Shown here: in pieces, positions 18,401 through 26,969 of the stretch | Layout: each line of letters starts with the position of its first letter | Position numbering within the stretch: position 1 is the first letter of the stretch | DNA from: CAZUGO01 sp964619935 | GTDB taxonomy: Bacteria; Planctomycetota; Phycisphaerae; UBA1845; CAIVHJ01 | DNA length: 64,000 nt | Assembly: GCA_964619935.1 (NCBI GenBank) | Contig: CAZUGO010000020.1 | Span: 60,340-124,339, forward strand | Reading direction: 5' to 3' | Made by a program: the position numbers and the translations under genes | The notes under the pieces: model-generated | Told to the model about the DNA's origin: nothing | The model's input: the letters and a program-made list of their open reading frames with translations, nothing else | Databases searched by the model: none

Positions 18401-18503
18401 GGGTTTGATCGGGCTGAGCCGCACCCGGCGGCGGCGGCGCTGCGGCTGCTGCCGGCCATCGCCCGGACCCGCCTCGACCGGATCGCAGCACCCTGGGTCC
18501 TGA
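15498..18503 (+). CDS. Exported subtilisin-family protease with two PKD domains and C-terminal anchor
   Basis: 1001 aa. A signal peptide (residues 1 to about 33, hydrophobic core LHLLLLCPLVL) is followed by a propeptide-like region and an S8 catalytic domain. The triad is visible: Asp in ISMLDDGCQFDH, His in GHGTSVMG, Ser in NGTSAAAPVVAG. Downstream are a beta-rich region and two PKD domains (IIDRGWSFGDGNS and VTYSWDFGDGNT). The C-terminus has a Cys (EACGMTALG), a hydrophobic helix and RTRRRRR, a layout typical of sorting or anchoring tails. It probably acts at the cell surface or in the periplasm. ATG at 15498 is preceded by AGAAAGG; the frame extends upstream without signal-peptide character. 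Confidence 0.9.
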   Translation: MICHSRLCLRRPNVLHLLLLCPLVLCPPAVAQSNGIYRQDGIDHEVFRDSTHLVLRTDGRVDPLMLALELASRGLASTLAPIGDSNTAFEAAVGQVTPALISQIEQVAGITHVHQVVRFRSGGQAFGVTSEITVKFGPTVSSAERLAFAEEYDLDLDGPATAALGLPGIAVYRVPDGDALDRAEVVFADPRLTGWKSQATLVSPVKYTQVNPQDEFYGLQWHLRNTGQRGGTVDSDIDVIPAWEETLGAGIRISMLDDGCQFDHQDLTSRYLGFSQNTLGSGDVDPGFLGHGTSVMGLMVAAANSIGVRGVAPESRFTASGPLTGAPSVDAAAFNHALANGVDVHNNSWRYAIGSVPNVLREAIENAANTGRNGNGMVIVFAAGNEAQQLAVGDSFCTLPETLQVGGTGQTDIIAAYSNYGVTQDVMGPTAGNDGVGLATTDNLGDDGFNDGDSFFDISDGDYTQNFNGTSAAAPVVAGVVALVLSENPNLNREQVRQIINHSADRVAPNDADYDRATTFSLRYGHGRVNAGAAVEAAQRSAGFGQTWPAPPADIRVTISENDGNLMARVSWEPGGFGTGENHETDEEGVLVVYRLRAREGPEGIQFAPEDGETYVTCDPNQADTCPILDFEALNVAAVFSGVAEQVEDEGTTDQVLRRFVEFPVAGNAPADPQDFAIFAFNSQVEYSFGVSFNQDGDIVGPGREDGGPVVIPPPDMGRPIDPELNPLEPGKTEPPSVTATADRLVCTAPCTVEFHGGAVTPNQIIDRGWSFGDGNSADQDAAVHTYQLPNTYNAVYFAVDDNEPIGRTASKMLTVEVRSSSTGGGSAPGARSAAIDVLTSGPLTAPNARVRFAANTEGIGTSSTTLRVTYSWDFGDGNTGSGQTTENVFANPGFYSVVVQVIEEFTTGPTVITQASTIVQIGGTSNNPGSASTSSTADSQVQQDQNQAADGEACGMTALGMIAFLGLGLIGLSRTRRRRRCGCCRPSPGPASTGSQHPGS

Positions 18504-18520
18504 CGGCACCGCGGGCGCCC

Positions 18521-18560
18521 CGAAGCTGCGGTCGGCTGGGGTCGAACCGCAGCGTTTCGA
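18521..18560. terminator. Putative bidirectional terminator hairpin
   Basis: GCTGCGGT (18525-18532) and ACCGCAGC (18546-18553) form a perfect 8-bp stem, extendable by CGAA/TTCG across a bulge, in the 93-base gap between the convergent subtilase and GH130 genes. Confidence 0.4.
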
Positions 18561-18596
18561 AGGGCCTGGCGCCGGGGTGCGGTCGTGATCCGGCGG

Positions 18597-19523
18597 TTAT
18601 TGCGGCGAGCAACTGTCCAGCAGTTCGGCGATCGATCCGGTGGACAGACAAATGCAGGTGTCGGCGGCACCGTAATAGACCTTGATGGTGCCGTCGGGTT
18701 CGGGAATCACGCCGCAACTGAACACCACGTTGGGGATATCGCCGACGCGCTCGTACATCTCGCGGGGGGTCAGCACCGGGATCAGCGTGCGGCCCAACAC
18801 CTGGGCCGGGTTCTCCAGATCCAGGAGCACGGCGCCCAGGCGGTAAATCGGACCGGCACTGGTTGACTTGACCCCGTGGTAGATCTCCAGCCAGCCGCGG
18901 TCGGTCTCGATCGGCGGCGCCCCGGCGCCGATGCGCGTGCAGTCCCAGTGGTCGCCGCGCGGGGTCATGACCACCTGGTGGTCGCCCCAATACTTGAGGT
19001 CTTCCGAGTAGCTGATCCAGATGCTGCCGCCGGCCCCGCTGGGTCGGTCGAAGCGGCAGAACCGCCCGCCGATCCGCCGCGGGAACAAGGCGCAGTTCTT
19101 GGACGGCGGCATGTCCAGCAGCCCGTGGCGCTCGAAGGTCTTAAAGTCGGTGGTGGTGGCCAGCGCCACGGTGGGGCCCAGGTCGCCGTAGGCGGTGTAG
19201 ACAATGTAATAGATGCCGTCCAGCAGCGTGATCCTGGGATCCTCGATGCCGTGCGTCTCGTAGCGGGCCATCGGCCCGCCCTCGGCAGGCCACATCACCG
19301 GAAAATCGTTGACCGTGAATTCGAAGCCGTCCGGGCTGCGGGCCAGCACGAACACCGAGCGGCCTTGCAGGTTCTCCACCCGCAGCAACAGCAGGTATTC
19401 GCCCTGGTACATCACCGCGGCCGCGTTGAACACGGTGTTGCACTTGAAGGGGACGTCTTCCAGCTCGATGATCGGGTTGCCTTCAAAACGATGCAGCAAA
19501 TCCCGGGGATTGTGTTTGGACAC
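18597..19523 (-). CDS. Glycoside hydrolase family 130 phosphorylase-like protein
   Basis: 308 aa five-bladed beta-propeller enzyme of family GH130. Recognisable elements are NAAAVMYQGEYLLLLRVEN, the proton-donor region ETHGIEDPRIT (Asp in EDPR), and WDCTRIGAGAPPIET with YHGV. GH130 enzymes mainly phosphorolyse beta-mannosidic linkages, releasing mannose 1-phosphate; the exact substrate cannot be told. There is no signal peptide, so it is cytosolic. The start is GTG at 19523 with GGAG upstream. It is the last gene of a ten-gene minus-strand run otherwise devoted to acyl-CoA and propionate metabolism, 50 bases after prpC, so its link to that pathway is unexplained. Confidence 0.88.
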   Translation of the reverse strand: MSKHNPRDLLHRFEGNPIIELEDVPFKCNTVFNAAAVMYQGEYLLLLRVENLQGRSVFVLARSPDGFEFTVNDFPVMWPAEGGPMARYETHGIEDPRITLLDGIYYIVYTAYGDLGPTVALATTTDFKTFERHGLLDMPPSKNCALFPRRIGGRFCRFDRPSGAGGSIWISYSEDLKYWGDHQVVMTPRGDHWDCTRIGAGAPPIETDRGWLEIYHGVKSTSAGPIYRLGAVLLDLENPAQVLGRTLIPVLTPREMYERVGDIPNVVFSCGVIPEPDGTIKVYYGAADTCICLSTGSIAELLDSCSPQ

Positions 19524-19573
19524 TCATGGACTCCGTGACCGGCGCCGCGCTCGCGCGGAGGGTCTGCTGCGAA

Positions 19574-20689
19574 TCAGCGCTGGCGGGCGGGTAGGTATCG
19601 CCGCAGGGCCGGACCGATGTACCGGCTGCGCGGTCTGATGATTCGATTGTTGAAGTGTTGCTCCGTGGCATGGGCCGCCCAGCCGATCACCCGGCTGGCC
19701 ACAAACAGCGGCGTGTAGACATCGATCGGCAGATCCAGGAGGTAGTAGACCAGCCCGCAGGGATAGTCGACATTGGGATGAATGCCCTTCTGTTCCATGA
19801 CCGTGTCCTTGACGGCGAAGTAGATGTCCACCCATTGGCGCTGCCCTTGAGCCTCGGCCAGCTTGACCATCCGGGCTTCCAGGATCCGGGCCCGGTGGTC
19901 GCCGTCCTTGTACACCCGGTGGCCGAAACCCATGATCTTGACCTTGTTGTTGATGGCGTCGAGGGTCCCCTGGCGGGCCTGCGCGGCGCTCTTGAACTGC
20001 AGGAGCATTTTCAGGGCTTCTTCGTTGGCGCCGCCATGGAGCGGGCCCTTCAGGGTGCTGATGCCCACCACGATACAGGAAGCCAGATCCGAGAGCGTGG
20101 AGGCGCACACCCGACCGGCGAAGGTGCTGGCATTGTAGCCGTGATCGGCGTACAGAATCAGCGACAGATCGATCAGTTTGGCGGCATCTTCGGAGGGTTC
20201 GCCGCCGCGGGTCTGATAGAGAAACTGGGCCGCATGACTCAAGCCGGGTTTGGGCGGCAGCGGCCGGCTGCCCGACAGCAGCCGCTGGCGGGCCGCGATA
20301 ATGCCGGTGATCTGGGCGGTGAGGTACCAGGTGCGATCGATCCAACCCTCCAGGGTGTCCGGCGTCTGCGGGCCGAAGTGATCGGACATCGACACCGCCG
20401 TCCGCAGCACGTCCATGCTGCCGACGCCGGGCGGGATGCTGGCCACGACGTCCACGACCTGCGCTGCCAGCGGGCGAAAGGAGTCCAGTTTGCTGCGGAC
20501 TTCGGCAAGCTGATCGGCGGTGGGCAACTCGCCGGTGAGCAACAGAAAGCTGATTTCTTCGAAGCTGGAGTGTTCGGCCAACTCCTTGACGTCGTAGCCC
20601 CGGTAATGCAACACGCTCTGATCGACGCCGCCGACCGCCGTTTCACCTGCAATGACGCCCTCCAAGCCGGGCCTGTAGTCGTCACTCAT
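19574..20689 (-). CDS. prpC: Citrate synthase family, probable 2-methylcitrate synthase
   Basis: 371 aa, the short form of the citrate synthase family. Signatures: PGLEGVIAGETAVGGVD near the N-terminus, HGGANEEAL (catalytic His), GFGHRVYKDGDHRA (second catalytic His) and a C-terminal IIRPRSRYIGP. Length and motifs fit PrpC/CitZ-type enzymes. Its position next to methylisocitrate lyase and a PrpD-family dehydratase points to condensation of propionyl-CoA with oxaloacetate; dual use with acetyl-CoA is possible. ATG at 20689 follows AGGAG and overlaps the prpB end by 8 bases. The frame is open further upstream without conserved sequence. Confidence 0.88.
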   Translation of the reverse strand: MSDDYRPGLEGVIAGETAVGGVDQSVLHYRGYDVKELAEHSSFEEISFLLLTGELPTADQLAEVRSKLDSFRPLAAQVVDVVASIPPGVGSMDVLRTAVSMSDHFGPQTPDTLEGWIDRTWYLTAQITGIIAARQRLLSGSRPLPPKPGLSHAAQFLYQTRGGEPSEDAAKLIDLSLILYADHGYNASTFAGRVCASTLSDLASCIVVGISTLKGPLHGGANEEALKMLLQFKSAAQARQGTLDAINNKVKIMGFGHRVYKDGDHRARILEARMVKLAEAQGQRQWVDIYFAVKDTVMEQKGIHPNVDYPCGLVYYLLDLPIDVYTPLFVASRVIGWAAHATEQHFNNRIIRPRSRYIGPALRRYLPARQR

Positions 20690-21575
20690 CCTGATCTCCT
20701 TTGGTTGCCGGGTCGTGCGTCGGTGCCGGCACCTCATACCCCAACATCTCATACAACTGCTGGCGGGTCTGCATTCTCGGGACGAACGGCTCCTGGGTTC
20801 CGCGCTGCTTCAAGTCCTTGAGCAGTTCAATCGCCGCGTGCATCATGACCCGCTGCAGCGTGACCGGAAAGATCACCATATCATACCCCATGTCCCCGAA
20901 TTCAGAAACGGTCAGCAGGGGGGTCCGCCCGAACTCGGTCATGTTGGCCAGCAGGATGGTCGGGACGTCGCGGGCAAACCGGGCGAACTCCTCGCGGTCC
21001 TGGAGGGCCTCCGGAAAGATGGCATCGGCGCCGGCGTCCAGGTAGTGGTGGGCCCGGGCGACCGCGTCGTCGTAGCCGGTGACCCCGCGGGCGTCGGTCC
21101 GGGCGATCAGCAGGAACTCGGGGTCCGACTTGGCCGCCCGGGCGGCGGCGAGCTTGTCGCAGAACTCGGTGACCGGGACCAGGGTCTTGCCGGTCAGATG
21201 GCCGCAGCGCTTCGGAAACTCCTGGTCTTCCAGGTGCATCCCGCTGACGCCGGCACCCTCCAGTTCGCGGACGGCACGACCCACGCATTCGGGACTGTTG
21301 CCGAAGCCGGTGTCGGCATCCATGATGATCGGGACGGTGGTGACGTTGGCCGCCGCGGCGGCATGCTGGCGGGCCTCGGACAGGGTCATCAGCCCGATGT
21401 CCGGGACACCGCCGACGCTGTTGGCCAGCACCGCCCCCGACAGGTAGATGCCGTCGAATCCGGCCTGCTCGATCGCCCGGGCGGTCAAGGCATTGATCGC
21501 CCCGGGCAGGGCCAGTGTGCCGCGCTGCAGGGCCGCTCGCAAATGGGCTGTCCGGTGGTCATTGCGGGTACACAT
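20682..21575 (-). CDS. prpB: Methylisocitrate lyase / PEP-mutase family lyase
   Basis: 297 aa of the isocitrate lyase superfamily. Visible signatures: ALPGAINALTARAIEQAGFDGIYLSG, metal and substrate site MDADTGFGN, active loop HLEDQEFPKRCGHLTGK containing the KRCGH motif, IARTDARG, and a C-terminal VTLQRVMMHA. Methylisocitrate lyase cleaves 2-methylisocitrate into pyruvate and succinate. The gene lies between prpC and a prpD-like gene, 21 bases after the latter, which makes the methylcitrate-cycle assignment firm. An aconitase-type enzyme for the hydration step is not encoded in the window. Confidence 0.93.
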   Translation of the reverse strand: MCTRNDHRTAHLRAALQRGTLALPGAINALTARAIEQAGFDGIYLSGAVLANSVGGVPDIGLMTLSEARQHAAAAANVTTVPIIMDADTGFGNSPECVGRAVRELEGAGVSGMHLEDQEFPKRCGHLTGKTLVPVTEFCDKLAAARAAKSDPEFLLIARTDARGVTGYDDAVARAHHYLDAGADAIFPEALQDREEFARFARDVPTILLANMTEFGRTPLLTVSEFGDMGYDMVIFPVTLQRVMMHAAIELLKDLKQRGTQEPFVPRMQTRQQLYEMLGYEVPAPTHDPATKGDQDE

Positions 21576-21596
21576 TCAGAACTCCCCCGTGCGGCA

Positions 21597-22964
21597 CTAG
21601 CCGGCCGGCGGCGTCAGCACGTCGAAGGCCAGCAGCGGCGTGACCGAGTCCAGGCGGTCCAGATCCCAACCGAGGTCCAGGATGCGGCGCGCGGTCGCGT
21701 CTGAAACCACACCCGCGGCGTTGCCCATGAACTTCTCGACCACCTCAGCGTCGGTCATCGGGTTGCCGGCGTGACCGCGCGGAAAATCCACCCGCTGCTC
21801 GAGCATGGTGCCGTCTGCCAGCGTGATCTTGAGATGATTGGGAATCCCCTGGGGGTATCCCGGATTCAAGGCGTCGTCCTCGTAAATCCGGGTCCGGTCC
21901 AGCAACTGCAGGTAGGTGGCGTTGCGGAGCTTCTGATCGCTGAAACTCTCGCGGGTCAGTTCGCCGTCGATCAAGGCGCAGGCCACGCAGTAACCCATCG
22001 AATGGTCGGCGGTCTCGCGGCTGGTGGGTCGCCACTTCTCCGGTTCGCTGCCGATAATGCTGACCGCCGCTTCGAAGCTGGCGATCTCGACCGCCTGGAT
22101 GTCGCGGCCGCCGATTGCGGGCCGCAGTTGCAGGGCGGCGTCAATCGCCGACTGCGAGTGGTACTCGGCCGGCCAGTACTTGATGTACGTCTTGTTGATC
22201 ATGTAATCGCCGCCGTCGGCCAGGGTGACGTCGAACGGGCCGTCGACCAGCAGGTTGAAGATGCCCTTGGGGCCCTCGAAAATCTCATGCGGGCCGGTCA
22301 TTCCGCGGCGGGCCAGGTCGGCGGCGAAGACGCCGTTCCGGGCGGCGTTGGAGAACGCGCAGGCTTTCCACATCGAGATCTGACCGGTGCGGGTCTGCCG
22401 GGTCGGAATGTTGCTCACCCCGGCAATGCCCAAGGCATGCTCCATCTGCTCGGCGCTGAGCCGCCACAACTTGGCGGCGACCAAGGTGCTGCTCAGGGCG
22501 CCGTAGTAGACGTGGTCCCAGCCGTGGGCCCGCAGGCTGGCGGCATCGCACAACCGGCACTGGATCTCATAGCCGATCACCACCGCGGTGATGAACTCGC
22601 GCCCGGAACGGCCGCAGACTTCGCTGACCGCCCAGGCCGCCGGAATGTTGTCCGACGGGTGGGCCGGCTCCAGGCTGAGATAGGTGTCGTTGAAGTCCAG
22701 GTAGCGGACCATGGCCCCGTTGGCGAAGGTCGCCAGATCGGGTGAGGTGCTGTGCCGGGTGCCCAGAACCGTGCCGGCATGCGCATCGCTGATCGACAGG
22801 GCCTTGGCCCGGGCGATGCACGACGGCGGCTTGTGGTAGGCGCCCAGGGCGCAGCCGATGGAATCGATCACCCGCCGCTTGACTTCATGCACCGTCTCGG
22901 GCGGCAGGCGGTCGTCGCGCTGGGCCAGGGTCCAGTGTGCCAGTTTGGATGCCAGGGTGGCCAT
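21597..22964 (-). CDS. prpD: MmgE/PrpD family 2-methylcitrate dehydratase
   Basis: 455 aa of the MmgE/PrpD family. The N-terminus (LASKLAHWTLAQRDDRLPPETVHEVKRRVIDSIGCALGAY), GAMVRYLDFNDTYLSLEPAHPSDNIPA, and KYWPAEYHSQSAIDAAL are characteristic. PrpD dehydrates 2-methylcitrate to 2-methyl-cis-aconitate. ATG at 22964 has GGAG 9 bases upstream and begins 4 bases after the stop of the preceding FeS gene; an in-frame ATG at 22979 would overlap that stop. Placement with prpB and prpC supports a complete methylcitrate branch, except for the hydratase step. Confidence 0.9.
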   Translation of the reverse strand: MATLASKLAHWTLAQRDDRLPPETVHEVKRRVIDSIGCALGAYHKPPSCIARAKALSISDAHAGTVLGTRHSTSPDLATFANGAMVRYLDFNDTYLSLEPAHPSDNIPAAWAVSEVCGRSGREFITAVVIGYEIQCRLCDAASLRAHGWDHVYYGALSSTLVAAKLWRLSAEQMEHALGIAGVSNIPTRQTRTGQISMWKACAFSNAARNGVFAADLARRGMTGPHEIFEGPKGIFNLLVDGPFDVTLADGGDYMINKTYIKYWPAEYHSQSAIDAALQLRPAIGGRDIQAVEIASFEAAVSIIGSEPEKWRPTSRETADHSMGYCVACALIDGELTRESFSDQKLRNATYLQLLDRTRIYEDDALNPGYPQGIPNHLKITLADGTMLEQRVDFPRGHAGNPMTDAEVVEKFMGNAAGVVSDATARRILDLGWDLDRLDSVTPLLAFDVLTPPAG

Positions 22965-22968
22965 GGCT

Positions 22969-25044
22969 TCATGCTCCATTCTCACTGAGGCGCCCGGCGC
23001 CAGGCCGCCGCCGCGCCGGGTCGAGTCCATCGGATCCCAACACCGATCGGCACAGCACCTCGGCAACGTCGAGCTGTTGCACGTCTTCGCGGTCTGCGGC
23101 GGCGATGCCGTCGGTCAACATCCGCATGCAGAACGGGCAGGCGCTGCTGACGACGCGGGTTGACGGTCCGGGGTGCAACACCTCCAGGAGCTGTCCGGTG
23201 CGAAGGGCGTTGACGCGGGTGTCGCCGGATTCCTCCTCCTTGAACATCTGGGCGCCGCCGGCCCCACAGCACATCCCGCGATCGCGGGTCATTTCGGGTT
23301 CGACCAGCTCCACCCCGGGGATGGCCGCCAGGAGCGCTCGTGGAGAATCATAGTCGTTGTTGTATCGACCCAGGTAACAGGAGTCGTGATAGGTCACCCG
23401 GGCCCGGACCGCGTGGCGCGGGGCCAGCGCTCCGGCGCGCACCAGGTCGCATAGAAACGCGGTGTGGTGCACGACCTCGAAATGTCCGCCGAAGTCAGGG
23501 TACTCGTTGCGCAAGGTGTTAAAACAGTGCGGGCAGGTGGTCACGATTTTCTTGACCGAGTAGCCGTTCAGGACCGTGCAGTTCTGCGCGGCCAGCATCT
23601 GGAACAGAAACTCGTTGCCGGCCCGCCGCGCCGGGTCGCCGGTGCAGGTCTCCTCCATCCCCAGAATGGCGAAATCGATGCCGGCGTGTTGCATCAGCCG
23701 GGCGGTGGCAATGGTCACGGCCCGGGCCCGGGCGTCGAAGGCCGGGGCACAGCCCACCCAGAACAACACCGCGGCGTCCGGCTTGTCGGAAACCAGCGGA
23801 ATGTCCAGCCCCGCGGTCCACTGCAGGCGGTCGTCGGCCGGGTAGCTCCAAGGATTCCCGCTGGTCTCCAGCCCGCGAAAGGCGTTTTGCAGGGCCTCGG
23901 GAAACTCGGCCCGCTCCATGACCAGGTTGCGGCGGAGGTCCACAATCTTGTCGACATAGGTGATGAACACCGGGCATTCTTCCTCGCAGGCCCGGCAGGT
24001 GGTGCAGGCCCACAGGACCTCGGGCTTGATCCCGGTGCCGCCGACCACCGCCTGAGTGTGCACCGGGCTGTCACCGTGGCCGCCGGCGGTCATGACCTCA
24101 TTCTGGCGGGCGTACAATTGGTCGCGCAGGTCCACGGCGAGATGCTTGGGCGATAGCAGCTTGCCGCTGCGGGTAGCCGGACAGACGTCGCTGCACCGCC
24201 CGCATTCGGTGCAGGTGTACAGGTCCAAAATGCCTTTCCAACTGAGGTCCGCCAGGGTGGCGATCCCCAGAGTCTCCTCGCGCTCGATCTTGCCTTCCAT
24301 GTCCTCGATCGGCGCCAGCCGGCCGCGCGGACTCAGGTCCATGGCGAAGACGTTCGGAATCGCCGTGATGATGTGGAAGTGCTTGGAGTACGGCAGCAGG
24401 TTCAAGAAGATCAGAACCAGGGCCGAGTGCGTCCAAAACCCGGCGTGTTCCATGAGCCGCAGCGTCGCGGGCGGCAGACCGTGCAGGCCCTTGCTCAGCA
24501 GAAAGCCGGCATACTCGACGCCGTGGGCCGGTTGATCCGGCCGGGCCATGCGGGCACCGTCGTAGAGCAGGTCGGCCGCCATCATGGCGGCGATGATGCC
24601 CAGAATGACCAGGCCTTCGCGGTTCAGGGTCAACCGCGGGAGTTTGCGCACGGCCCGGTAGTACACGAAGATGAAGGTCCCCGCCAGCACCAGCAGCACG
24701 AACGTGTCCTTGAGCACCGCATAGATCATGCCGAGCGGCTGATCGGGCCCGAACCAACCCATGTTGAAGTCGGCGTCGTAGCCGCGGCCCCACAGGATCA
24801 GTGAACGCAGCAGCAAGACCATGAATCCACCGAAGACCAGGATGTGGGCCAGACCCGACCACTGATAGCGCGGCATGCGGGCCTGGCCGATGGCGAACTG
24901 CAAGGTCAGCTTCAGACGGTCGGCCACGCGATCGCCCCGGCCCAGCGGTCGGCCGATGCGCATCAGCCTCCAGCGGCGGCGGACTGTCCAGGCGAAGAAT
25001 CCCCACCCGGCGAGCAACAACAGTGTCATGACCAATGCTGACAT
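22969..25044 (-). CDS. Membrane FeS oxidoreductase with CCG domains, probable EtfAB:quinone oxidoreductase
   Basis: 691 aa. The N-terminal half has about six hydrophobic segments like a NarI-type cytochrome b subunit. Then come two [4Fe-4S] motifs, CTECGRCSDVCPA and CTTCRACEEECPV, and two cysteine-rich CCG-type domains (including TTCPHCFNTL and GMCCGAGGAQM). This is the layout of HdrDE-like proteins proposed to pass electrons from EtfAB to menaquinone. The gene lies 55 bases after etfA, which strongly supports that role. It would let acyl-CoA oxidation feed the respiratory chain. ATG at 25044 was chosen because it begins the first membrane helix. Confidence 0.88.
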   Translation of the reverse strand: MSALVMTLLLLAGWGFFAWTVRRRWRLMRIGRPLGRGDRVADRLKLTLQFAIGQARMPRYQWSGLAHILVFGGFMVLLLRSLILWGRGYDADFNMGWFGPDQPLGMIYAVLKDTFVLLVLAGTFIFVYYRAVRKLPRLTLNREGLVILGIIAAMMAADLLYDGARMARPDQPAHGVEYAGFLLSKGLHGLPPATLRLMEHAGFWTHSALVLIFLNLLPYSKHFHIITAIPNVFAMDLSPRGRLAPIEDMEGKIEREETLGIATLADLSWKGILDLYTCTECGRCSDVCPATRSGKLLSPKHLAVDLRDQLYARQNEVMTAGGHGDSPVHTQAVVGGTGIKPEVLWACTTCRACEEECPVFITYVDKIVDLRRNLVMERAEFPEALQNAFRGLETSGNPWSYPADDRLQWTAGLDIPLVSDKPDAAVLFWVGCAPAFDARARAVTIATARLMQHAGIDFAILGMEETCTGDPARRAGNEFLFQMLAAQNCTVLNGYSVKKIVTTCPHCFNTLRNEYPDFGGHFEVVHHTAFLCDLVRAGALAPRHAVRARVTYHDSCYLGRYNNDYDSPRALLAAIPGVELVEPEMTRDRGMCCGAGGAQMFKEEESGDTRVNALRTGQLLEVLHPGPSTRVVSSACPFCMRMLTDGIAAADREDVQQLDVAEVLCRSVLGSDGLDPARRRPGAGRLSENGA

Positions 25045-25099
25045 GATTCGGGGTCCGGCGGTTGCCTTCGGCGGCGGGCGCAAGCCAACCGCTTCCGGG

Positions 25100-26077
25100 T
25101 CAGCGGAGGACCTTCTTGAACGCTTCCGTGAGCAGGGGGGCCATCACAAACAAATCCGCCACGCATCCGTAAGTGGCCACGTTAAATATGGGCGCCTCCT
25201 TCTTGGTGTTGATCGCGGCAATGACCTTGCTGCCGCGCATGCCGGCCAGATGTTGAATGGCGCCGTCGATTCCGAAGGCCAGATAGAGCTTCGGTGTCAC
25301 GGTCTTGCCGGTCAGCCCCACCTGGCGGGTGTGCGGCTGATAGCCGGCATCGCAGGCGGCTCGCGAGGCACCCACCGCCGCGTCCAGGACCTCCGCAAGC
25401 TCGAAGAGGATCTTGAAATTCTCCTCGCTCTTCAGCGAACGGCCGCCACTGACCACAATGTCGGCCTCGGTGACGTCCTTGATGCCGCTGCCGGCGCGGA
25501 CCCATTCGCGGTTGGACAGCCGGCTGTCGTCGTCGGTGAAGTGCACGGCCAATGGCGCGACCGCCGCCGCCGCGCCGTCCACCGGCTCCACCGCCGCGAA
25601 GGCGTTGGGGCGAATCGAAACGACGTTGACGATCTTGGGATCCAGCCGCAACTCAGCGGTGGCTTTGCCCATGTACACCGGCCGGGTGACCACGGTGTTG
25701 CCGCCGTCGCCGCGCAGCGCCACGCAGTCGGTTGCCAAAGCGGCGTGCAGCCGAACCGCCAGGCGCGGCGCCAGGTCGCGGCCCATGAAGCTGGCCGGCA
25801 GCAACACGATCTGGGCTCCGGTGTGGGTCGCCGCCGCCTGCAGTGCTCGGACATACGGCTGGGGGGTATAGCGCTCCAGCCGGGGGTCCTCGACGGTCAA
25901 CACCCCGGCGACACCCCAGGTGGCCAGCGTCGCGGCGGGGCCGGACAATTGCGTTCCCAGAACGCAGGCTCGGATGTCGGCCGAGCCGTCGAACTGCCGG
26001 GCGGCGCGGATCAACTGGCCCACCGCCGGATGCAGGGCGCCGCCCCGCTGCTCGGCAAATATCAAGATCGTGCTCAT
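25100..26077 (-). CDS. etfA: Electron transfer flavoprotein alpha subunit
   Basis: 325 aa. Domain I is MSTILIFAEQRGGALHPA and following; the FAD-binding C-terminal domain shows SGGRSLKSEENFKIL, GASRAACDAGY, GQxGKTV-like VGLTGKTVTPKLYLAFGIDGAIQH, and the terminal INTKKEAPIFNVATYGCVADLF. These are canonical EtfA motifs. With EtfB it accepts electrons from acyl-CoA dehydrogenases, and the adjacent membrane FeS protein is the expected electron sink. No acyl-CoA dehydrogenase is encoded in the window. It follows etfB by 45 bases. Confidence 0.95.
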   Translation of the reverse strand: MSTILIFAEQRGGALHPAVGQLIRAARQFDGSADIRACVLGTQLSGPAATLATWGVAGVLTVEDPRLERYTPQPYVRALQAAATHTGAQIVLLPASFMGRDLAPRLAVRLHAALATDCVALRGDGGNTVVTRPVYMGKATAELRLDPKIVNVVSIRPNAFAAVEPVDGAAAAVAPLAVHFTDDDSRLSNREWVRAGSGIKDVTEADIVVSGGRSLKSEENFKILFELAEVLDAAVGASRAACDAGYQPHTRQVGLTGKTVTPKLYLAFGIDGAIQHLAGMRGSKVIAAINTKKEAPIFNVATYGCVADLFVMAPLLTEAFKKVLR

Positions 26078-26122
26078 CAGTCCCGCTTTCGTCGGCGGGC
26101 CCCCTCCAGCCGGGGGCGCCAC

Positions 26123-26911
26123 TCAAATCACCTTAGCTTCTTCGCGCAGCAATCGAACCAGCTCGCGGGCCATCTCCGGCGGCTCGCCGGCTACGAAGTG
26201 GCATGCCCCTCGGGCCGCCGGCGGTTGCAAGCCGATCAACTCGCTGCGCGGACCGGTCAGTTCGGTCACCCCGCCCAGATCGGCGGCGCTGAGTGTTTCG
26301 ACGGGTTTCTTCTTGGCTTTCATCAGATTGGGCAAGGACGGGTAGCGCGGCTCGACCAGTCCTTTCTCGCAGGTGATCAGCAGCGGTAGGGTGCCGTGCA
26401 TGATTTCCTCGGCGCCTTCCACCCGGCGGCGGGCCCGAACGGTGTTGCCGTCGAGTTCCAGTCCGACCGTCGCGCCCACGTGGGGCAGTCCCAGAAACTC
26501 AGCCAATCCCGGACCCAATTCGCCGGAATCGGTGTCGATGGCCTGCTTGCCGGTCAGGATCAGATCAAAGGGTTGTGACTGCTTGCGGATGGCCCGGCTG
26601 AGGGCCTCGGCCTGGTACAGTTCGTCATGGCTGACGAACACGTCGTCGCACAGGTGGATGCCACGGTCGGCGCCCATGGCCAGGGCGGTTCGCAGGATGT
26701 CGGCGGCCTTGACCCCGCCGATGGTCATGACCACGATTTCCTCGACGGGCAACCCCTGCTCCCGCAGCCGGACGGCCTGCTCGACCGCAAACTCGTCGAA
26801 AGGGTTCAGGACCAGCTTCAATCCGGTGGTGTCGATGGACTTGTGATCGGGGGCGAGCTTCACCACGGCGTTGGAATCAGGGACCTGTTTGACGACGGCC
26901 AGGATGCGCAT
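26123..26911 (-). CDS. etfB: Electron transfer flavoprotein beta subunit
   Basis: 262 aa with canonical EtfB features: N-terminal MRILAVVKQVPDSN, the LNPFDEFAVEQAVRLRE stretch, MGADRGIHL, the FDLILTGKQAIDTDSGELGPGLAEFLGLP region that binds AMP and contacts alpha, and C-terminal KAKKKPVETL. ATG at 26911 was chosen from the family N-terminus; the frame runs upstream without conservation. It lies 170 bases after the B12/GTPase gene, the longest gap in the operon, which contains a strong hairpin. Confidence 0.95.
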   Translation of the reverse strand: MRILAVVKQVPDSNAVVKLAPDHKSIDTTGLKLVLNPFDEFAVEQAVRLREQGLPVEEIVVMTIGGVKAADILRTALAMGADRGIHLCDDVFVSHDELYQAEALSRAIRKQSQPFDLILTGKQAIDTDSGELGPGLAEFLGLPHVGATVGLELDGNTVRARRRVEGAEEIMHGTLPLLITCEKGLVEPRYPSLPNLMKAKKKPVETLSAADLGGVTELTGPRSELIGLQPPAARGACHFVAGEPPEMARELVRLLREEAKVI

Positions 26912-26969
26912 GCGACCATTCCCATTCACGTGGGACTGCGGGGTTCTTGAATCAGAAAGGGCGATATTA

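Noticed and set aside
16086..18509. 807-codon open frame antisense to the subtilase
   Set aside because: It has no family signature, is His/Arg/Gly-rich as expected for a GC-rich shadow frame, and fully overlaps a gene with an intact catalytic triad.
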